Made by a program: the position numbers and the translations under genes | Shown here: positions 1 through 11,315 of the stretch, piece by piece | Layout: every line of letters begins with the position of its first letter | Position numbering within the stretch: position 1 is the stretch's first letter | DNA from: Heterocephalus glaber | Taxonomy: Eukaryota > Chordata > Mammalia > Rodentia > Bathyergidae | Direction of reading: 5' to 3' | NCBI RefSeq assembly: GCF_000247695.1 | Contig: NW_004624805.1 | Coordinates: 1,736,764 to 1,800,763 of the forward strand | Length of the DNA: 64,000 nt | Notes under the pieces: model-generated | Database searches by the model: none | The model's input: only the letters and a program-made list of their open reading frames with translations | Told to the model about the DNA's origin: nothing

Positions 1-69
1 TTCTGGAACCCCCATGAGAGCAAGGGCCAGCTTTGAGGGGAACTCCTCCACATGTCTGATGTGTTTCCA

Positions 70-185
70 CTCGCAGAAGGGGACACTGAGGCTATGAGAA
101 ACTAAGTAAACCTGCTTCACTTAAACAGCTTCGAAGTGGTGGATCAAGATTGAACCCAAAGCCACTCTTCTCACACTTCACCCTA
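70..185 (+). repeat. MIR SINE fragment
   Basis: Old tRNA-derived mammalian SINE fossil. The core reads as a diverged 'gaggaaactgaggc...aagtaacttgcc...cacagct...gattgaaccca' series: 'gacactgaggctatgagaaac' near 80-100, 'aagtaaacctgc' near 103, then 'gattgaacccaaagcc' near 149. The order and spacing fit the MIR central and 3' half in sense orientation. Heavily mutated and non-functional; the subfamily cannot be told by eye. Confidence 0.6.
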
Positions 186-900
186 AAAGGAGCATTTGAA
201 AGTAGAGGCATACCACCTTTCAATTTCTCTTAAAATTTAGCATTTTGAGATTCTTTGCAAATTCCATTAGGAAGTGCCCATACTAATGGTTTGTGACAAC
301 CAGTCATGTGTTATTTGTGTAAAGCAAATTCAAAGTGAGTTTCTGGTTAGAGTATAACTGTACCTTAATCTCTTTAGTGGTTTTAAGGGTAGGTCTTTTC
401 TTGAAAGTACCAAGAATCAGTCCTGTGATGTTAGAGGGGAAATAGAAATGTGATCCCTTCTCTAGGGAGAGAAAACTTCTAAGACTCTTCTGGTCCTTAG
501 AACTGCAAGGAAAGAACTAGGAAGCAAATACTGCATAGAACAAATTGAATTGTTGAATTGCAAAATTGAATATAAATTAAATTCTTGCTTAGATGTTTTG
601 CAGTTGGAAACAATTTTCGAATACTTTGCTTTAAGAGTCCTTTTGGAAGATCAGTGCTCATCTTTTTTTAACATATCAGATATCAGATTTTTACATATCA
701 GATCTCCTTAACACAGGATATAACTATATAACAGGTATAAAATGACATAAAAACATAGCTTATCTCTCAGCTGTGTTTGTAACTAGTTGTTGCTGTTTAT
801 ATTTTCCCACTTTTTACGAAGGCTCAGTGACAAACAAGTCATGTTGGATCTCAGCTGTCCTGTACATATAACCCTATATTTTCAACCCCTCTTGTAGTTA
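186..900. other. Unique non-coding stretch, nothing recognised
   Basis: AT-rich sequence with no credible open frame or repeat family that I recognise. The only local structure is a short direct repeat, 'acatatcagat', at 671-681 and again at 693-703. No gene signals are visible. Confidence 0.5.
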
Positions 901-904
901 TTCT

Positions 905-1000
905 CATATTTTAGAGTACATCAGCATCACATGGAGTATTTGGTTCAAGCTTTAGATTTTGGCGTCCCATCCTCGGAGATTGATTCATAGGTATAGGATG
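905..1000 (+). repeat. MER5-like hAT DNA transposon fragment
   Basis: 'catcagcatcacatggagtat' followed by 'ggcgtcccatcctcggagattgattcatagg' parallels the MER5A pattern 'atcagaatcacctggag ... gccccatccc.agagtttctgattcagtagg'. This is a non-autonomous hAT-Charlie fossil, diverged and immobile. Confidence 0.5.
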
Positions 1001-1815
1001 CTTGCAGGAATCGGAAGTTTGAACAAGCAACCACCGGTGATTCCAGTGCAGGTTGTTTTCAGACTGAGCATCTCCCAGCCCCGTGCAGAGGCAGCACCCT
1101 CCAGCTCCTGGTTGTAGCAGAGCACAGCAGCCTGCTCATGAGGCTTTCTATCCTTCATCTGATCCTTAAGAGCACTGCCTTTTCTGAAGACTGTTCTGCT
1201 TCTCTTCTGGAACAAACAAAAACAGCATTGTCTCAGCAGCCCTCACTCTTTGAACTGTAGGGTTTAAAAGGATTTTTTCTGTCATGTCACATAAGGGTCC
1301 TGGTTTCAGACACCATGGGCAGAGCCTCTCAGAACATGACTGAATGGCTGCCTACTTCACCAAGTGGAAGAAGAGTGTTTCCAGACTTGAGGTTAACTTT
1401 TGGATTGCTAGGCAAATCCCATTTAGTGTCCCACCAGGCCTTGTCGTGCGTCTCAAAAAATCATGGTCTGTATTCTCGGCAATCTCTCAGTCGAAGTCTC
1501 CTTGGTTGAGATCTCGTGCATTGTCCGGCTGCCTTCTTCACCAGATGGTACAGTGCAGAAGACCCAGTCTGTGCTACTTTCCCATACTGGTTAAAGCACG
1601 AGAACACCAAATTCTCCGTAGTGTTCCATTCAAACTTGTAAGCCTAAAAATCACCAGCAGTACGAAATTTGGGTTAGTGGCACAGACATGTATTGTCTAC
1701 CATTTTGAACTAGAAACTAGTGATATAGAGGTATTAAAGTACAGCCCTTAACTTTCAGAAACATGCAGCCTAGTAGAGCTGTAAATGTGTCTGTCATTTA
1801 TGACCCATAGAACCA
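1001..1815. other. Unassigned stretch with unconvincing open frames
   Basis: Contains a 135-residue open frame on the plus strand (1344-1751) and a 76-residue one on the minus strand (985-1215). Neither shows a domain or motif I recognise. On the minus strand an acceptor-like tract, 'tttttgtttgttccag', ends near 1210, but the downstream frame does not resemble a known exon. Not annotated as a gene. Confidence 0.4.
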
Positions 1816-1900
1816 GGGGCTGGGGGTATGGCTCAGTCAGTGGTAGAGTATTTGCCTAGCATATGCAAAGCCCTGTGTTCTATCCCCAGCGCTGGGGATA
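1816..1900 (+). repeat. ID-family SINE (tRNA-Ala-derived)
   Basis: Begins 'ggggctgggggtatggctcag', contains the Pol III A-box-like 'tggctcagtcagtgg' and a diverged B-box region 'gtgttctatcccc', and lacks a clear A tail. The 'gcctagcatatgcaaagccc' centre is typical of rodent ID/BC1-like elements. Its 3' end forms a perfect 20-bp palindrome at 1881-1900. Old copy. Confidence 0.8.
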
Positions 1901-4900
1901 GCAGTGCGGGCTAGCAGAAGGTCCATAATATGTTTAATGGAGCTTAAATTCAGTGAAAGATGAGGTGGAAGTCACTTGCTTCTGGAACTACTTAAAGCCC
2001 TTCTGATTGGTAGACATCGAGTTCTCAGCATCCTGTTTACTTTAAAGTGCTTAACTTCAAGAACATAATGCCAGTGACATGGACTCAAGCTTACCAAGTG
2101 TTCACCCTCAGAGCTCTGCTTCTTAATGCTACCTAGACCCCGTCCCAGGCCGAACCAGTCAGGATCCTTGAGTTGGGACCACAGTGAGTCTAATGTGCCT
2201 GCTTCATCATTGCTCTTTCTCAAAACTATAGGCCCATCTGTCTCCTACATAAGGGGCAAGTAGAAACGTGCAGAAATTCAAGCAGATGTTGGCTTTTATT
2301 GACCTTTCTTGGGCTCTTTTATGTAATGGGTGGGAACCAGTTCTGAATTAACTGCCAAGGACTCAGCTGTAATTCGGAGTTGCTGAATTTTCGCAAAACC
2401 TGCATTTAACACTGCTATCAGGGTTGACAAGAACAGCCTCTGTCAAAAGAGATAAGTTTCTGTCACATATGCAAGACCACTACTGCCTGACTGCACTGCA
2501 TGCCGTGCTGCGCTGCCGACACTGTCGATTGGTGTGTGTTAGGATGCTTTCTGGCAGATTAAAGCCAGCTTTCTTGAGGAAGGGCACCTTTCTTATCTGC
2601 ACCCTAGTGCTATACGGGCTGGTGGTGGCCCTGGAAATAGAAAGCAATGCTGTCTGCATAGTCCAGCCCCTTTTTACTTAACTCCCTGAATTGTTTGGCT
2701 GATCTTAGATGCTCACCAGCACCCTAAGAAGGCCACCTTCTCCTGTTTTCTTCCCTCTTCTAAGGGAGCAGAATTGTATAGAAAGTTCAGAATTGATCAA
2801 ATTACTTTCCTTGTAGCATTTTTCTGGGACCTACCACTGTTGCCAGTGACCATTGTTTTAGTCCAGTTCCATAAACTCATATTGGCTGTCTCATCCTAGG
2901 TCTGCATCAAAGATATGAGAGACTCAGAAGTCGGTATTTGCAAGTATTTCTGCCCTAAAACTTCACATGCAAATGATCACAGAATATTTGGAGTCACTAG
3001 GATACTATGGACCGATGGTAAACTCACAAAAAAAACTGAAGGTGTATGTGAGCTTCCAATAAGAAACCCTGTTAAGCATGCATAGATCTTCATTTCAACT
3101 TGAAGTTAAAACTGTTCTGGAGTTTGGCTACCCCTGAACCTTGTTTATGTAAGAGCAGGCGTGGCTGCATCTGTCAGGCTAAAAGCATCCCTGGAAGAGA
3201 AAAGCTACTGCCTTTGGAACCAGGCGGGTCTTGCCATGGACTGCTCCCTGCAGTCGCGATGCCTCTTACCAGATTGTGTTTCTTGAGTCCTGGTCTGGGT
3301 TAGCTTTTGACACTTCTCCATGCTCAGCCCATAATTGTTCTTAGAAACCTTTTCGTAGTCAAGCTCAGCACTGTCTCATCAACCTTGCCCTCTGATCAGA
3401 ATAAAGCCGGTGTTTGCTATGATGGGTACCTTCTTTCTGCCTTTCCTCACCCGGGGTGCCATATTGACGCTTAGCCAGGTACAACTCTGTAGGTGAGTCC
3501 CAGTCGGAAATGTGGGCAGAGGCTAGGAGCCAGGGATGACGTGAGGCCCATGACACACAACACATGACAGAGTTCAGGGCCTGCCCACGTCTGTTTCCAG
3601 AGTTAGGTGTGGCCCTTTTTACCCACACAGTGACCCCTTGGAGGGTGACATGGGTCTTCGAATACTAGCATCCACCGAAGCATTTTTAGCAGAGGCATTA
3701 ACAGTCTAGGTTTGAAAATTCAGAATTGCCTTTGATGCCTTTCTCCTTCGCCACTGATCCTGCTTCATCACCTAGCCTGCCTATGCTTTTTGTCTTTCCT
3801 CCCTCAGTCATTCCTCCTCACCTTCTGACCCTGTCCAGCTGGGCGTCACTTTGCTTTGAAGCTCTGCAAAAACAAAAACCAACTGTAAAATACCCCTCCG
3901 CTCCAGTTCATACTTCCACTGGTAACCAAGGAACACTTACAGAACCAGATATCATGACGTCATTTTTCCCACTCACCCCCCGCTGCCCATTAAATCAAGT
4001 CCAGTCTCTGGCCCTTCCCAGCCTCCTTACAGCTTGAGTCCTCTTCCCTTGCAGTGTTTGCCAGGGATTCTTGACACTGTTCCTCAAACATCACACACTC
4101 TGGACTCTGGACTGCGGGTTCTGCTCTTCTCCCCAGAGGCATAGTGCTCCTCTTCTCTCTTCCCTCTTTCCAGACAAATCCAACTTACTCTTCCTGGCCC
4201 AGCCCAAGTCCTCCCACCTTAACCATGAGACTCCAGCTACCTGTACCAGTTGCCTGTTCCTCTAAATTCCTCTAGTACTTACTGCCTTTATATGGATCAG
4301 CAATAAATCTTAACCCTTTGCTTTGCTACTGCTGGTTCATTGCCCAAACTCAGATGCTTTTAAGAGCAAAATGGTGCTGCTAATAATTTCACTGGGGAAA
4401 CAGGTGTTTGAAATGTGAACCGATCCCGGCCAATCAGGATATATGGTCATCCTGTTCGTGTGCGAGCGTCTTGTCTTCCCAGTAAGACTCTTAAATTCCT
4501 GTGGGTGGAGAGCATGTTGTATATTCGCTTTGGAAATCCCTTGGCACAGGAAATCATGCCACCGGCATAACTAATGATCAGTAAGTACGGAAGGGAAGGA
4601 CAGAAGGAGGAAGAGATGGAATCCGCCAGGCAGCTTATCTTCACTGAAAGGGCACTTGCTTAAAGTCCAAGCCCAGATGCACTACATTGGAGGTGTGTAG
4701 GACACAAGATAGCTGTACAGCTTTCCCATGACAGGTTGAAAAGGGTACCTAAAATTTGGAAAGGTGGAATATTGAAGATGAGATGAAACAGCAACAGGCA
4801 GATCAAATGATGTATAGTGAACAAGTGATCAAGGACAGTGTAAATCTTGTCAATCAAAAACATCAAGGAGATCCCAAAATAAAACCAAATTTGTATTCAT

Positions 4901-5680
4901 TGGCTGTGAAAGCATTAATTATTGTCAAATATCAAAGAAAAAACCTCCACAATATCAGTGTGGAAGGTGTACTTTGTCATGCTTTTGTTCATATCAGAGA
5001 GTAATTATCTTTGAAAGGCAAAATACAGTAGATTTATTGTGGGATTCGCGTTTAAATAAATCCCAACAATGGAATCCATCCTCAGGCTTCCTGTGCCATT
5101 TCCTGTCCTTGCTATCTCAAGACTTCTCAGTACAGCAGTCTGTGTGTTTCTCTGTTTCTCAGCTTCTTCATCATAGCAAATTGGTGCCTCAAAGACAGCA
5201 TGTCAGATAAAGGTCGGAGAACTTGATAGTCGTGTCTCAGAACGTGAGTGCAGAGCTTTCCTGAAGCTGATCTCGGTTGGAGGGGAGCAGCTGTGGTGTG
5301 AAAAGACAGGAAGCAAAACCCTCCCTCTGGGGCATCAGCCTTCCCAGCACCCACTGTGACCCTGTGGGAGACCCCTGTGGCCACAGCTCCTGGCTCTCCT
5401 CTCAGCCCGGTTGCCTCTAAAGATCAAGATCTGCGGTCATCCTGCTGTATTTCGCTGTAAGGGTCAGACTTAGCTGGCAATGGGGTGAACTCCGTACCTC
5501 GTGGAGTAACTGAAAATTCATATACCCAAAGCCCTAGCTCTAAAAACTGAGGGAAGCTCAGTCTTCCTCCTTATCAGACCCTTATCTAAAGAGCAGGTGA
5601 GCAGAGGTGTGTTCTGTGAGGCAGGGGCTCCGGACAGGGCTGGGGTGTGCAGGCCATTACACTTGTGCGGCTCTGGTGAT
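1901..5680. other. Long stretch without recognised genes or repeats
   Basis: No domain-bearing open frame. Open frames at 2424-2681, 3100-3303, 3726-4037 and 4756-5004 are short and of unremarkable composition, with no convincing splice context. The region is probably single-copy sequence with repeats too old to recognise by eye. Confidence 0.4.
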
Positions 5681-5689
5681 TCCCAATCT

Positions 5690-5800
5690 TTTAAATTTTC
5701 CTTTATCTGAGCCTTAGCTTCCTGATCTATAAAACAGATGAATTATACTAATATTTCCAAGCTGCCTTCCAAGTGGAGTCCTTATAAATCTATGATTTGA
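5690..5800 (+). repeat. MIR SINE fragment
   Basis: 'gagccttagcttcctgatctataaaacagatgaatta' around 5708-5744 matches the MIR pattern 'gagcctcagtttcctcatctgtaaaatggggataat', in sense orientation. A diverged fossil. Confidence 0.6.
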
Positions 5801-7080
5801 AGCACATTTTTTTGCTTAAAAAATGGACTAAACAGTTGAAAGCCTGTTACATCAAAGCCTGTTGTTACCCAGGTATAATTTATTCCTTTGAACGGTACCA
5901 GACATATTAAACAGAGGTGCGTTGTTGCACAGCTTGCCAAAGGAAAGTGTTAATTGTATTTCCCAGTTGTTGTATTATAAATGAGCTCTGCTGAGGGCTT
6001 TCTTAAATGGATATAAATTAAGATTAACTTTGTTTAATTTGAGAAACCACCGCAGGCGCTTTGCGGCACTCCTTTCTGAACAGAGATGCCCTCTGAGCAA
6101 AACGAGCTGCAGGAAGACAAGGGATGTGCTTGTTTTCTTCCAGCCTCCTTGGGCCTCCGTCATGGGCAGTCGCTGTAATGAAACAAGGTGCTTTAATCTT
6201 GTAGTTCTTCCAGGTTGGGGATGATGCAGGGAGCATTGTGGGGTGCAGAGTTGCTTCTGTCACGAACTGAAGCACTTAAAACATCACCTTCTCTAGGAAA
6301 GATTGGAACTTGACCAATTTTTAAAGTTTCCAGTTCAGGGATTCAATGGTTCAGAAATTTTAATCCAAATTCTCCAAAGTAGACCAACAGAATTCAGTGA
6401 ATATAGCTGGTAATCAATGTTATGGATATCTAGGGGCCTTTTTATTACAACCACCAGCTGCAAATAACCACCCTGAGCAGTAGCGCTCAGCACTGAGTAT
6501 TAGGTGGCCGAAATGGTCAGCTTTTACCATGCTTGCATGCTGAGTTGGTACCAGCAAACTGCAGCAGCCAGGAGGCACCAGCTGCTCCAGATCTGTAACT
6601 CAGTAGCATCTTCTCTTTTCATTCATAAATACATTATTGTTTGCAATACTGTATGTATTTCCTTAATCTAAAACCTTCGCTTAGAGGTGCACTAGTTGAT
6701 GAACTGTGCTAAAGCCTTGCTGTTAAACCAAATCAGAAATGAACTTCAAGTCCTCATGTATTTTGGGACCTGTGGCTATTTACTAAAGAAATTCTTCCGT
6801 CAGTTCCTTCAAGTTAAGTAAAATTTCTTAGTTTATTCTTTGGTGAACAGTACATTCATGTTTTCCTATTACGTGCTGGCAGTGAACAAGAGAAATGATC
6901 TGCCTGCCCTTGTTGGGCTTATAATCTAGATGAATGTTAGATATTGTCACTGAAAAAAATCACTGGATAATGAGCTCTCAGGCAAGCCTTGGCTGGGAAG
7001 GTCAGGGACCTGAGGGTGAGACAGACTGATGTCTGCTCTTGGTTAACCCCTGCAGGCCCTTTACTGAACGCCCACACTCG
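5801..7080. other. Unique non-coding stretch
   Basis: AT-rich, with no recognisable repeat family and only short open frames (the longest is 83 residues, at 6024-6275 on the minus strand) without motifs. Nothing to annotate. Confidence 0.4.
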
Positions 7081-7082
7081 CT

Positions 7083-7308
7083 GTCTGTCCCTGTCCCGCT
7101 CCCTGTCCCTGTCCCTGTCCCTCTCCCTCTCCCTCTCCCTCTCCCTCCCCCCTCCCTTCCTTCCTCGGTCCCCTTCCCNNNNNNNNNNNNNNNNNNNNNN
7201 NNNNNNNNNNNNNNNNNNNNNNNNNNNNNNNNNNNNNNNNNNNNNNNNNNNNNNNNNNNNNNNNNNNNNNNNNNNNNNTCCCCCCTCTCCCCTCTCCCCT
7301 CTCCCTCC
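7083..7308. repeat. Polypyrimidine microsatellite containing an assembly gap
   Basis: The plus strand is a C/T tract of (CCCTGT)n passing into (CCCTCT)n at 7083-7178, then 100 N at 7179-7278, then (CCCCTCT)n to about 7308. Exactly 100 N is the usual placeholder for a gap of unknown size, so the true length is unknown. Mirror-repeat homopurine/homopyrimidine DNA can form triplex DNA and often breaks assemblies. Open frames read through the N run are meaningless. Confidence 0.92.
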
Positions 7309-7455
7309 TTATGGCACTAGGAACTGAACCCAGGTCCTTCACACTGAGCTACGTCCCCAAGCTTGCAATCCCCAAGACTGGCCTCAAGTGTGCAGTCTTC
7401 CTGCCTCAGCCTCCCAGAGTGCTGGGATCACAGGTGTAAACCACCACCCTTGCCT
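7309..7455 (-). repeat. B1-dID-like dimeric SINE, antisense
   Basis: The plus strand shows a reverse-complement ID half ('ggcactaggaactgaacccagg ... actgagctacgtcccc') followed by a reverse-complement B1 half ('cctcagcctcccagagtgctgggatcacaggtgt'). The 7SL-derived B1 half joined to the tRNA-derived ID half fits the dimeric B1-dID family of non-murid rodents. Confidence 0.75.
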
Positions 7456-7975
7456 CCCTAAGCTTTCCTGGATAGCTTTTGCTGCTGATCCCAGGAGACG
7501 TTTAGAAGGAGTCTGGTCAGTGTTGACACTTCTACAGCACAGTCTGGGGAGAAGCTTTCCTGTTCGTTCGCAGACTGCCTCAAGAACAGCACGTCCCCAT
7601 CCGCGAGGTCTTCAGGCCACCAGGCGGAAATAAGTGTCCTCCTCACCTCCAGTGTGGCGAGGAGACCGAGGGCGAGCTTCCGCCCTGCCTCACCCCTGAG
7701 CTTTGAAGTGGCGCCGTGTTTGGCGCCTGCCTTGCCTTCCCTGGCTCTTGCCCTACCTGGTGTCCACCAGTCTCAGGTCGCACCTCCGCGGCAGAGTCCC
7801 TGACTGCTGACTCGGTGGGATCCCTTCACGGTGCCCTCCTCGGCTGCCCCTCCTCTGCGGGTTCCCATCTTTTAGCCGTGGCCACCCTTTCTCGCTGTCT
7901 CAGCTGAGTTGTCAGTCACAGGTGTAAACCCTGCCCTCCTCTCCCGTCTCGGGGGCGCATCGCACATGTCGGTGT
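7456..7975. other. Non-coding stretch, moderately GC-rich
   Basis: No recognised repeat or coding signal. Open frames of 60-80 residues are present on both strands without motifs. Confidence 0.35.
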
Positions 7976-7979
7976 TCAT

Positions 7980-8980
7980 CAGACCAAAGTCCAGCTTTGA
8001 CGATCAGATTTCTTTTCCTTTTTGCTTTCTGCTTTTTATGCCCATTCTGGAAAAATCCTCCCTCCTCTGATGATATGAAGGTACAATGGAAAAATGGTCT
8101 TATTTTTCCCGACAAAGTTTTAAGGCTGTTATTTTTAATATGCAGGTCCATAATCCAGCTAAAGTTTACCTTCTCTGAAATGTGACGGAGAGCGGAGAAA
8201 CATAGCTTGACTTTGCCTCTCTGAGCAGCACTGACTGGCTCTGCCCCTGTCACATGCTGACTCGGCCTGCCGTCCACGCTGCCCGGGTTTCGTGGCCCAG
8301 CCTGTGTGATTCTGACTGGTCCTCCCTCTCCTCCCCAGCCTCTCCTCTGTGTTCAGTTTTCAGCTTCCCTGAGTACAGCATTTAGTAATTCTCTGAACGA
8401 GGATCTGTGTGGTCTTTTCTTTCCCTCTTTGTTTTGAAAGTGCCCTTATTTCACGACTGCTGTCAGATCATGTCATGGCATTTAGCTGGGTACTTTGTTC
8501 TGGATGGAAGTTGTTTTTCCTTTATTGTCTTCAGAGCAATTGGAAGAGATTGTAGGGTCTTGGGATCCTGCAGCTGTGAAGCTGCTATTGGCCTGTTCTT
8601 TTGTGGATGAGCTCTTTGCTGTGGTTGCTTTCAAGATCTCTTTGCCTTTGGCATTCTCAGTGTCTATTCCAGGTCGAGGTGTATATGTTTTTTTATTATT
8701 AATCTGTTTGGTTGTTGTGCTTCTTGGAACCAAGAACTCATGACTCATCGATTCTGGAAATTTTTCATCTACTTTTCACACTTATTTTGCGTTCCTGTTA
8801 GTCTTTCCATTTGCTCCCTCTGCTATCTGTGTTTTTTGAAATTTTTTGTTCTGTCCTTCATCTCTCCTAATTGGTTCTGTATTTTCCATCCCATGGTCTC
8901 TGTGTTACCATCTGAGTAATTCCACCCCCTGTGCTACTCAGTGATATTAATTTATTGATTAGCTACCCTTTGCCTTTTAA
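7980..8980 (-). repeat. Ancient LINE (L1/HAL1-type) remnants, antisense
   Basis: The plus strand carries the antisense pattern of old L1/HAL1 elements. Examples are 'tttcaagatctctttgcctttggcattctcagtgt' near 8628-8662 and 'gtgcccttatttcacgactg' near 8441-8460, which parallel 'ttcaagattctctctttgtctttggctttc' and 'gtgcttttatttctcc' in old L1 antisense. 'gtccataatccagctaaagtttacc' near 8147 resembles antisense ORF2. The open frames at 8407-8748 are by-products. Confidence 0.5.
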
Positions 8981-9399
8981 AATTTGAACTGTTATATGTG
9001 TAGTTTTCATGGTGAAATCCGTCCTCAGTCACTGCACTCGTGCTTAGTGCCGTCCGCTGCTGCGTTGGTGGGGTCTGACCCTGCTTTTCTTGTTGCTGTC
9101 CCCTTGTGTTTCAGTAGGAGCTCATCGGTAGAGCTGGCCTTGAGACTCCCGGCTCAGCCTGCAGAGTGCCCTCAGTGCACTTGTCCCTTTGTGTGGACCC
9201 AGGAGTGTGGACATCAGTTTCTTCAGGTGACCTCACTTCCCATCCCAAGCCTGTGCGGGTGCTGGAGAGCCGCTGAGACTGAAGCAGCTGTTTCCGCCCT
9301 GCAGACACAGCTCGCTTGTTGCCCTTGCACTGGTGGAATCCGCTCACCCAGGCTGGGTACTGCTCCTTTGTCAGGGTGTAAACCCGAGCTGTGTGGTCG

Positions 9400-9514
9400 G
9401 TGAGGCTGCAGCCCCCGCCTCAGGACACTGAGTCTGCAGCTTTGGTCTGCACAGCCCTGCCCTGTGTCTGGAACATTCTCCTCCTTTTGCTTACCTAACC
9501 TCTACTCTTTTCTT
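9400..9514 (-). repeat. Possible L2 fragment, antisense, cut by LINE-1
   Basis: 'cagccctgccctgtgtctggaacattctcctcc' resembles antisense L2 ('ctgcctggaatgctcttcctcc'). It stops where the LINE-1 tail begins. Weak, by-eye call. Confidence 0.35.
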
Positions 9515-10037
9515 TCTTTTTTTAAAAATTAAGTTTATTGGTACATTTTAAGAATACAATATGATGACATTTCATCATTGGGAATTTGTACCTTTACATG
9601 ATATATCTTGGTTCTTATTTTTTTCCCCATTCTGCTCCCCTCCCTTCAATCCCTCCACCCCTCCCCATTTACAAAGACTTTGTTTCCATTTTTTCCTTTT
9701 CTCATATTTATTCCTTTCCCTTCTTTCCTTCCTTTCCCCCACCCCTCCCATTTCCCCTTTGCCCATTTTCTTCCTATTTCATATTATCTGTTATACATTT
9801 TGATCCTTATTTACACTTTCATTTCCTCATACCACAGAAAATATGTGGTTTTTACACATGTGTGTCCTATTTTTATTTCACTTGAGTGTGCCCTCAATAT
9901 GCATCCATTTAACTATAAATGTCTCTAGTTTCTCATTCTTTATGGCTGAGTAGTAGTTCCATTTTATTAAAAAAAAAAATACATCTTTATCCAGTCTCCA
10001 GTTGATGGGCATTTGGGCTGTTTCCAAGTTTTAGCAA

Positions 10038-10610
10038 TTACAAACTGTACCACTCTACGGGAGCACATACATCACTGTGGTATGATTCTTTTAATTCTTT
10101 TGGGAAGATACTCAGTATGGGAATAGCTGGGTCAAATGGGACGTCCAGTCCTAGTTCTTTGAGGTATCTCCATACTGATTTCCACAGTGGTTGCACCAGT
10201 CTACACTCCCACCAACAGTGGAGAAGGGTTCCTTTCTCCCCACAGCCCCGCCAGCATTTGTTGTTGGTTGATTTCATGATAGCAGCCACTCTTTCTGGAG
10301 TGAGGTGGAATCTCAGTGTTGTTTTCATTTGCATCTCTCGAATGACCAGTGATGTTGAACATTTTTTCATATATTTATTTACTACTTCTACTTCTTTGTC
10401 TGAGAAATGTCTGTTCATTTCAGATGCCCATTTTTGAATTGGATCTTTAAATTTGGGAAGTCTGATTATTTTTAAATTCTTTATTCTAGATAGTAGACCT
10501 TTGTCTGAGGAACAGCTGGTAAAAATTTTTTCCCACTTTGTGGGTTGTCTCTTCACACTGTTGGTGGTTTCTCTTGCTGGCAGAAGCTTTCTAATAAGAA
10601 GAGATCCCAC
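10038..10610 (-). pseudogene. LINE-1 ORF2 C-terminal segment (Cys-rich domain)
   Basis: A 190-residue open stretch forming the C-terminal part of ORF2p. It holds the Cys-rich motif near residues 120-138, with C-x3-C-x8-H-C-x3-C spacing ([18 protein letters not shown]), then the conserved '[13 protein letters not shown]' segment. In intact L1 this region contributes to RNA binding and retrotransposition. It is separated by frameshifts from the reverse transcriptase part upstream on its strand. Confidence 0.85.
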
Positions 10611-11315
10611 TTGTTGATTGTGCTAGTTCACATGCGACTGAGGTTTTGTTCATGAAATCTTTTCCTACACCAGTGTCTTCAAGAGTTTTACCTAACCTCT
10701 GTTCCAGCCAGTTTAGTGTTTCTGTTTTAATATTCAGATCTTTGATCCATTTTGATTTTAGTTTACTGCATGGTGAGAGATATAGATCTAGTCTTTGGCA
10801 AGATGAAACCCAATTTTTCCAGCACCATTTATTAAAGAGGCTTTCTTTCCTCCAGTGAGGGTGTTTGGCTCCTTTGTTGAAGATGAGGTGGCTGATATGT
10901 CTGGAGTTGTTTTTGCATCTTCTGATCTATTCCACTGATCCTCAGGTCTGATTCTTTGCCAGGACTATGCTGGGGTTTTTTGTTTGGTTTACCATGCTGT
11001 TTTTATCACAGTAGCTTTGTAGTATAGTTTCAAGTTGGGGATTGTGATACCCCCTCCCTTGTCTTGTCTTTTAGGCAGTTCTAGGTCTCTTCTTGTTCCA
11101 AATGAGTTTTTGGATTGTTTTCTAAAGTTCTGTAAAATACACTTTTGGGCCTTCGATTGGGAATGCATTGAATCTGTATAGCAGTTTTGAAAGTATGGTC
11201 ATTTTCACTGTATTGATTCTTCCTACCCAGGAGCAAAGGATGTCTTTCCATTTTCTGATATCATCTTCAATCTCTCTTTTCAGAGTGCTGTAGTTTTCAG
11301 AATAGAGGTCTTTGA

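Noticed and set aside
1344..1751. 135-residue open frame and the antisense reading of the same region as a possible processed pseudogene
   Set aside because: The antisense translation looked protein-like for short runs, but I could not match it to a family and it has several stops.
4756..5004. 82-residue open frame with low stop density (MERWNIEDEMKQQQADQMM...)
   Set aside because: Charged and AT-rich, no recognisable domain or homolog; insufficient to call a gene or pseudogene.
7039..7342. Open frames through the N run
   Set aside because: Artefacts of reading through an assembly gap and a microsatellite.
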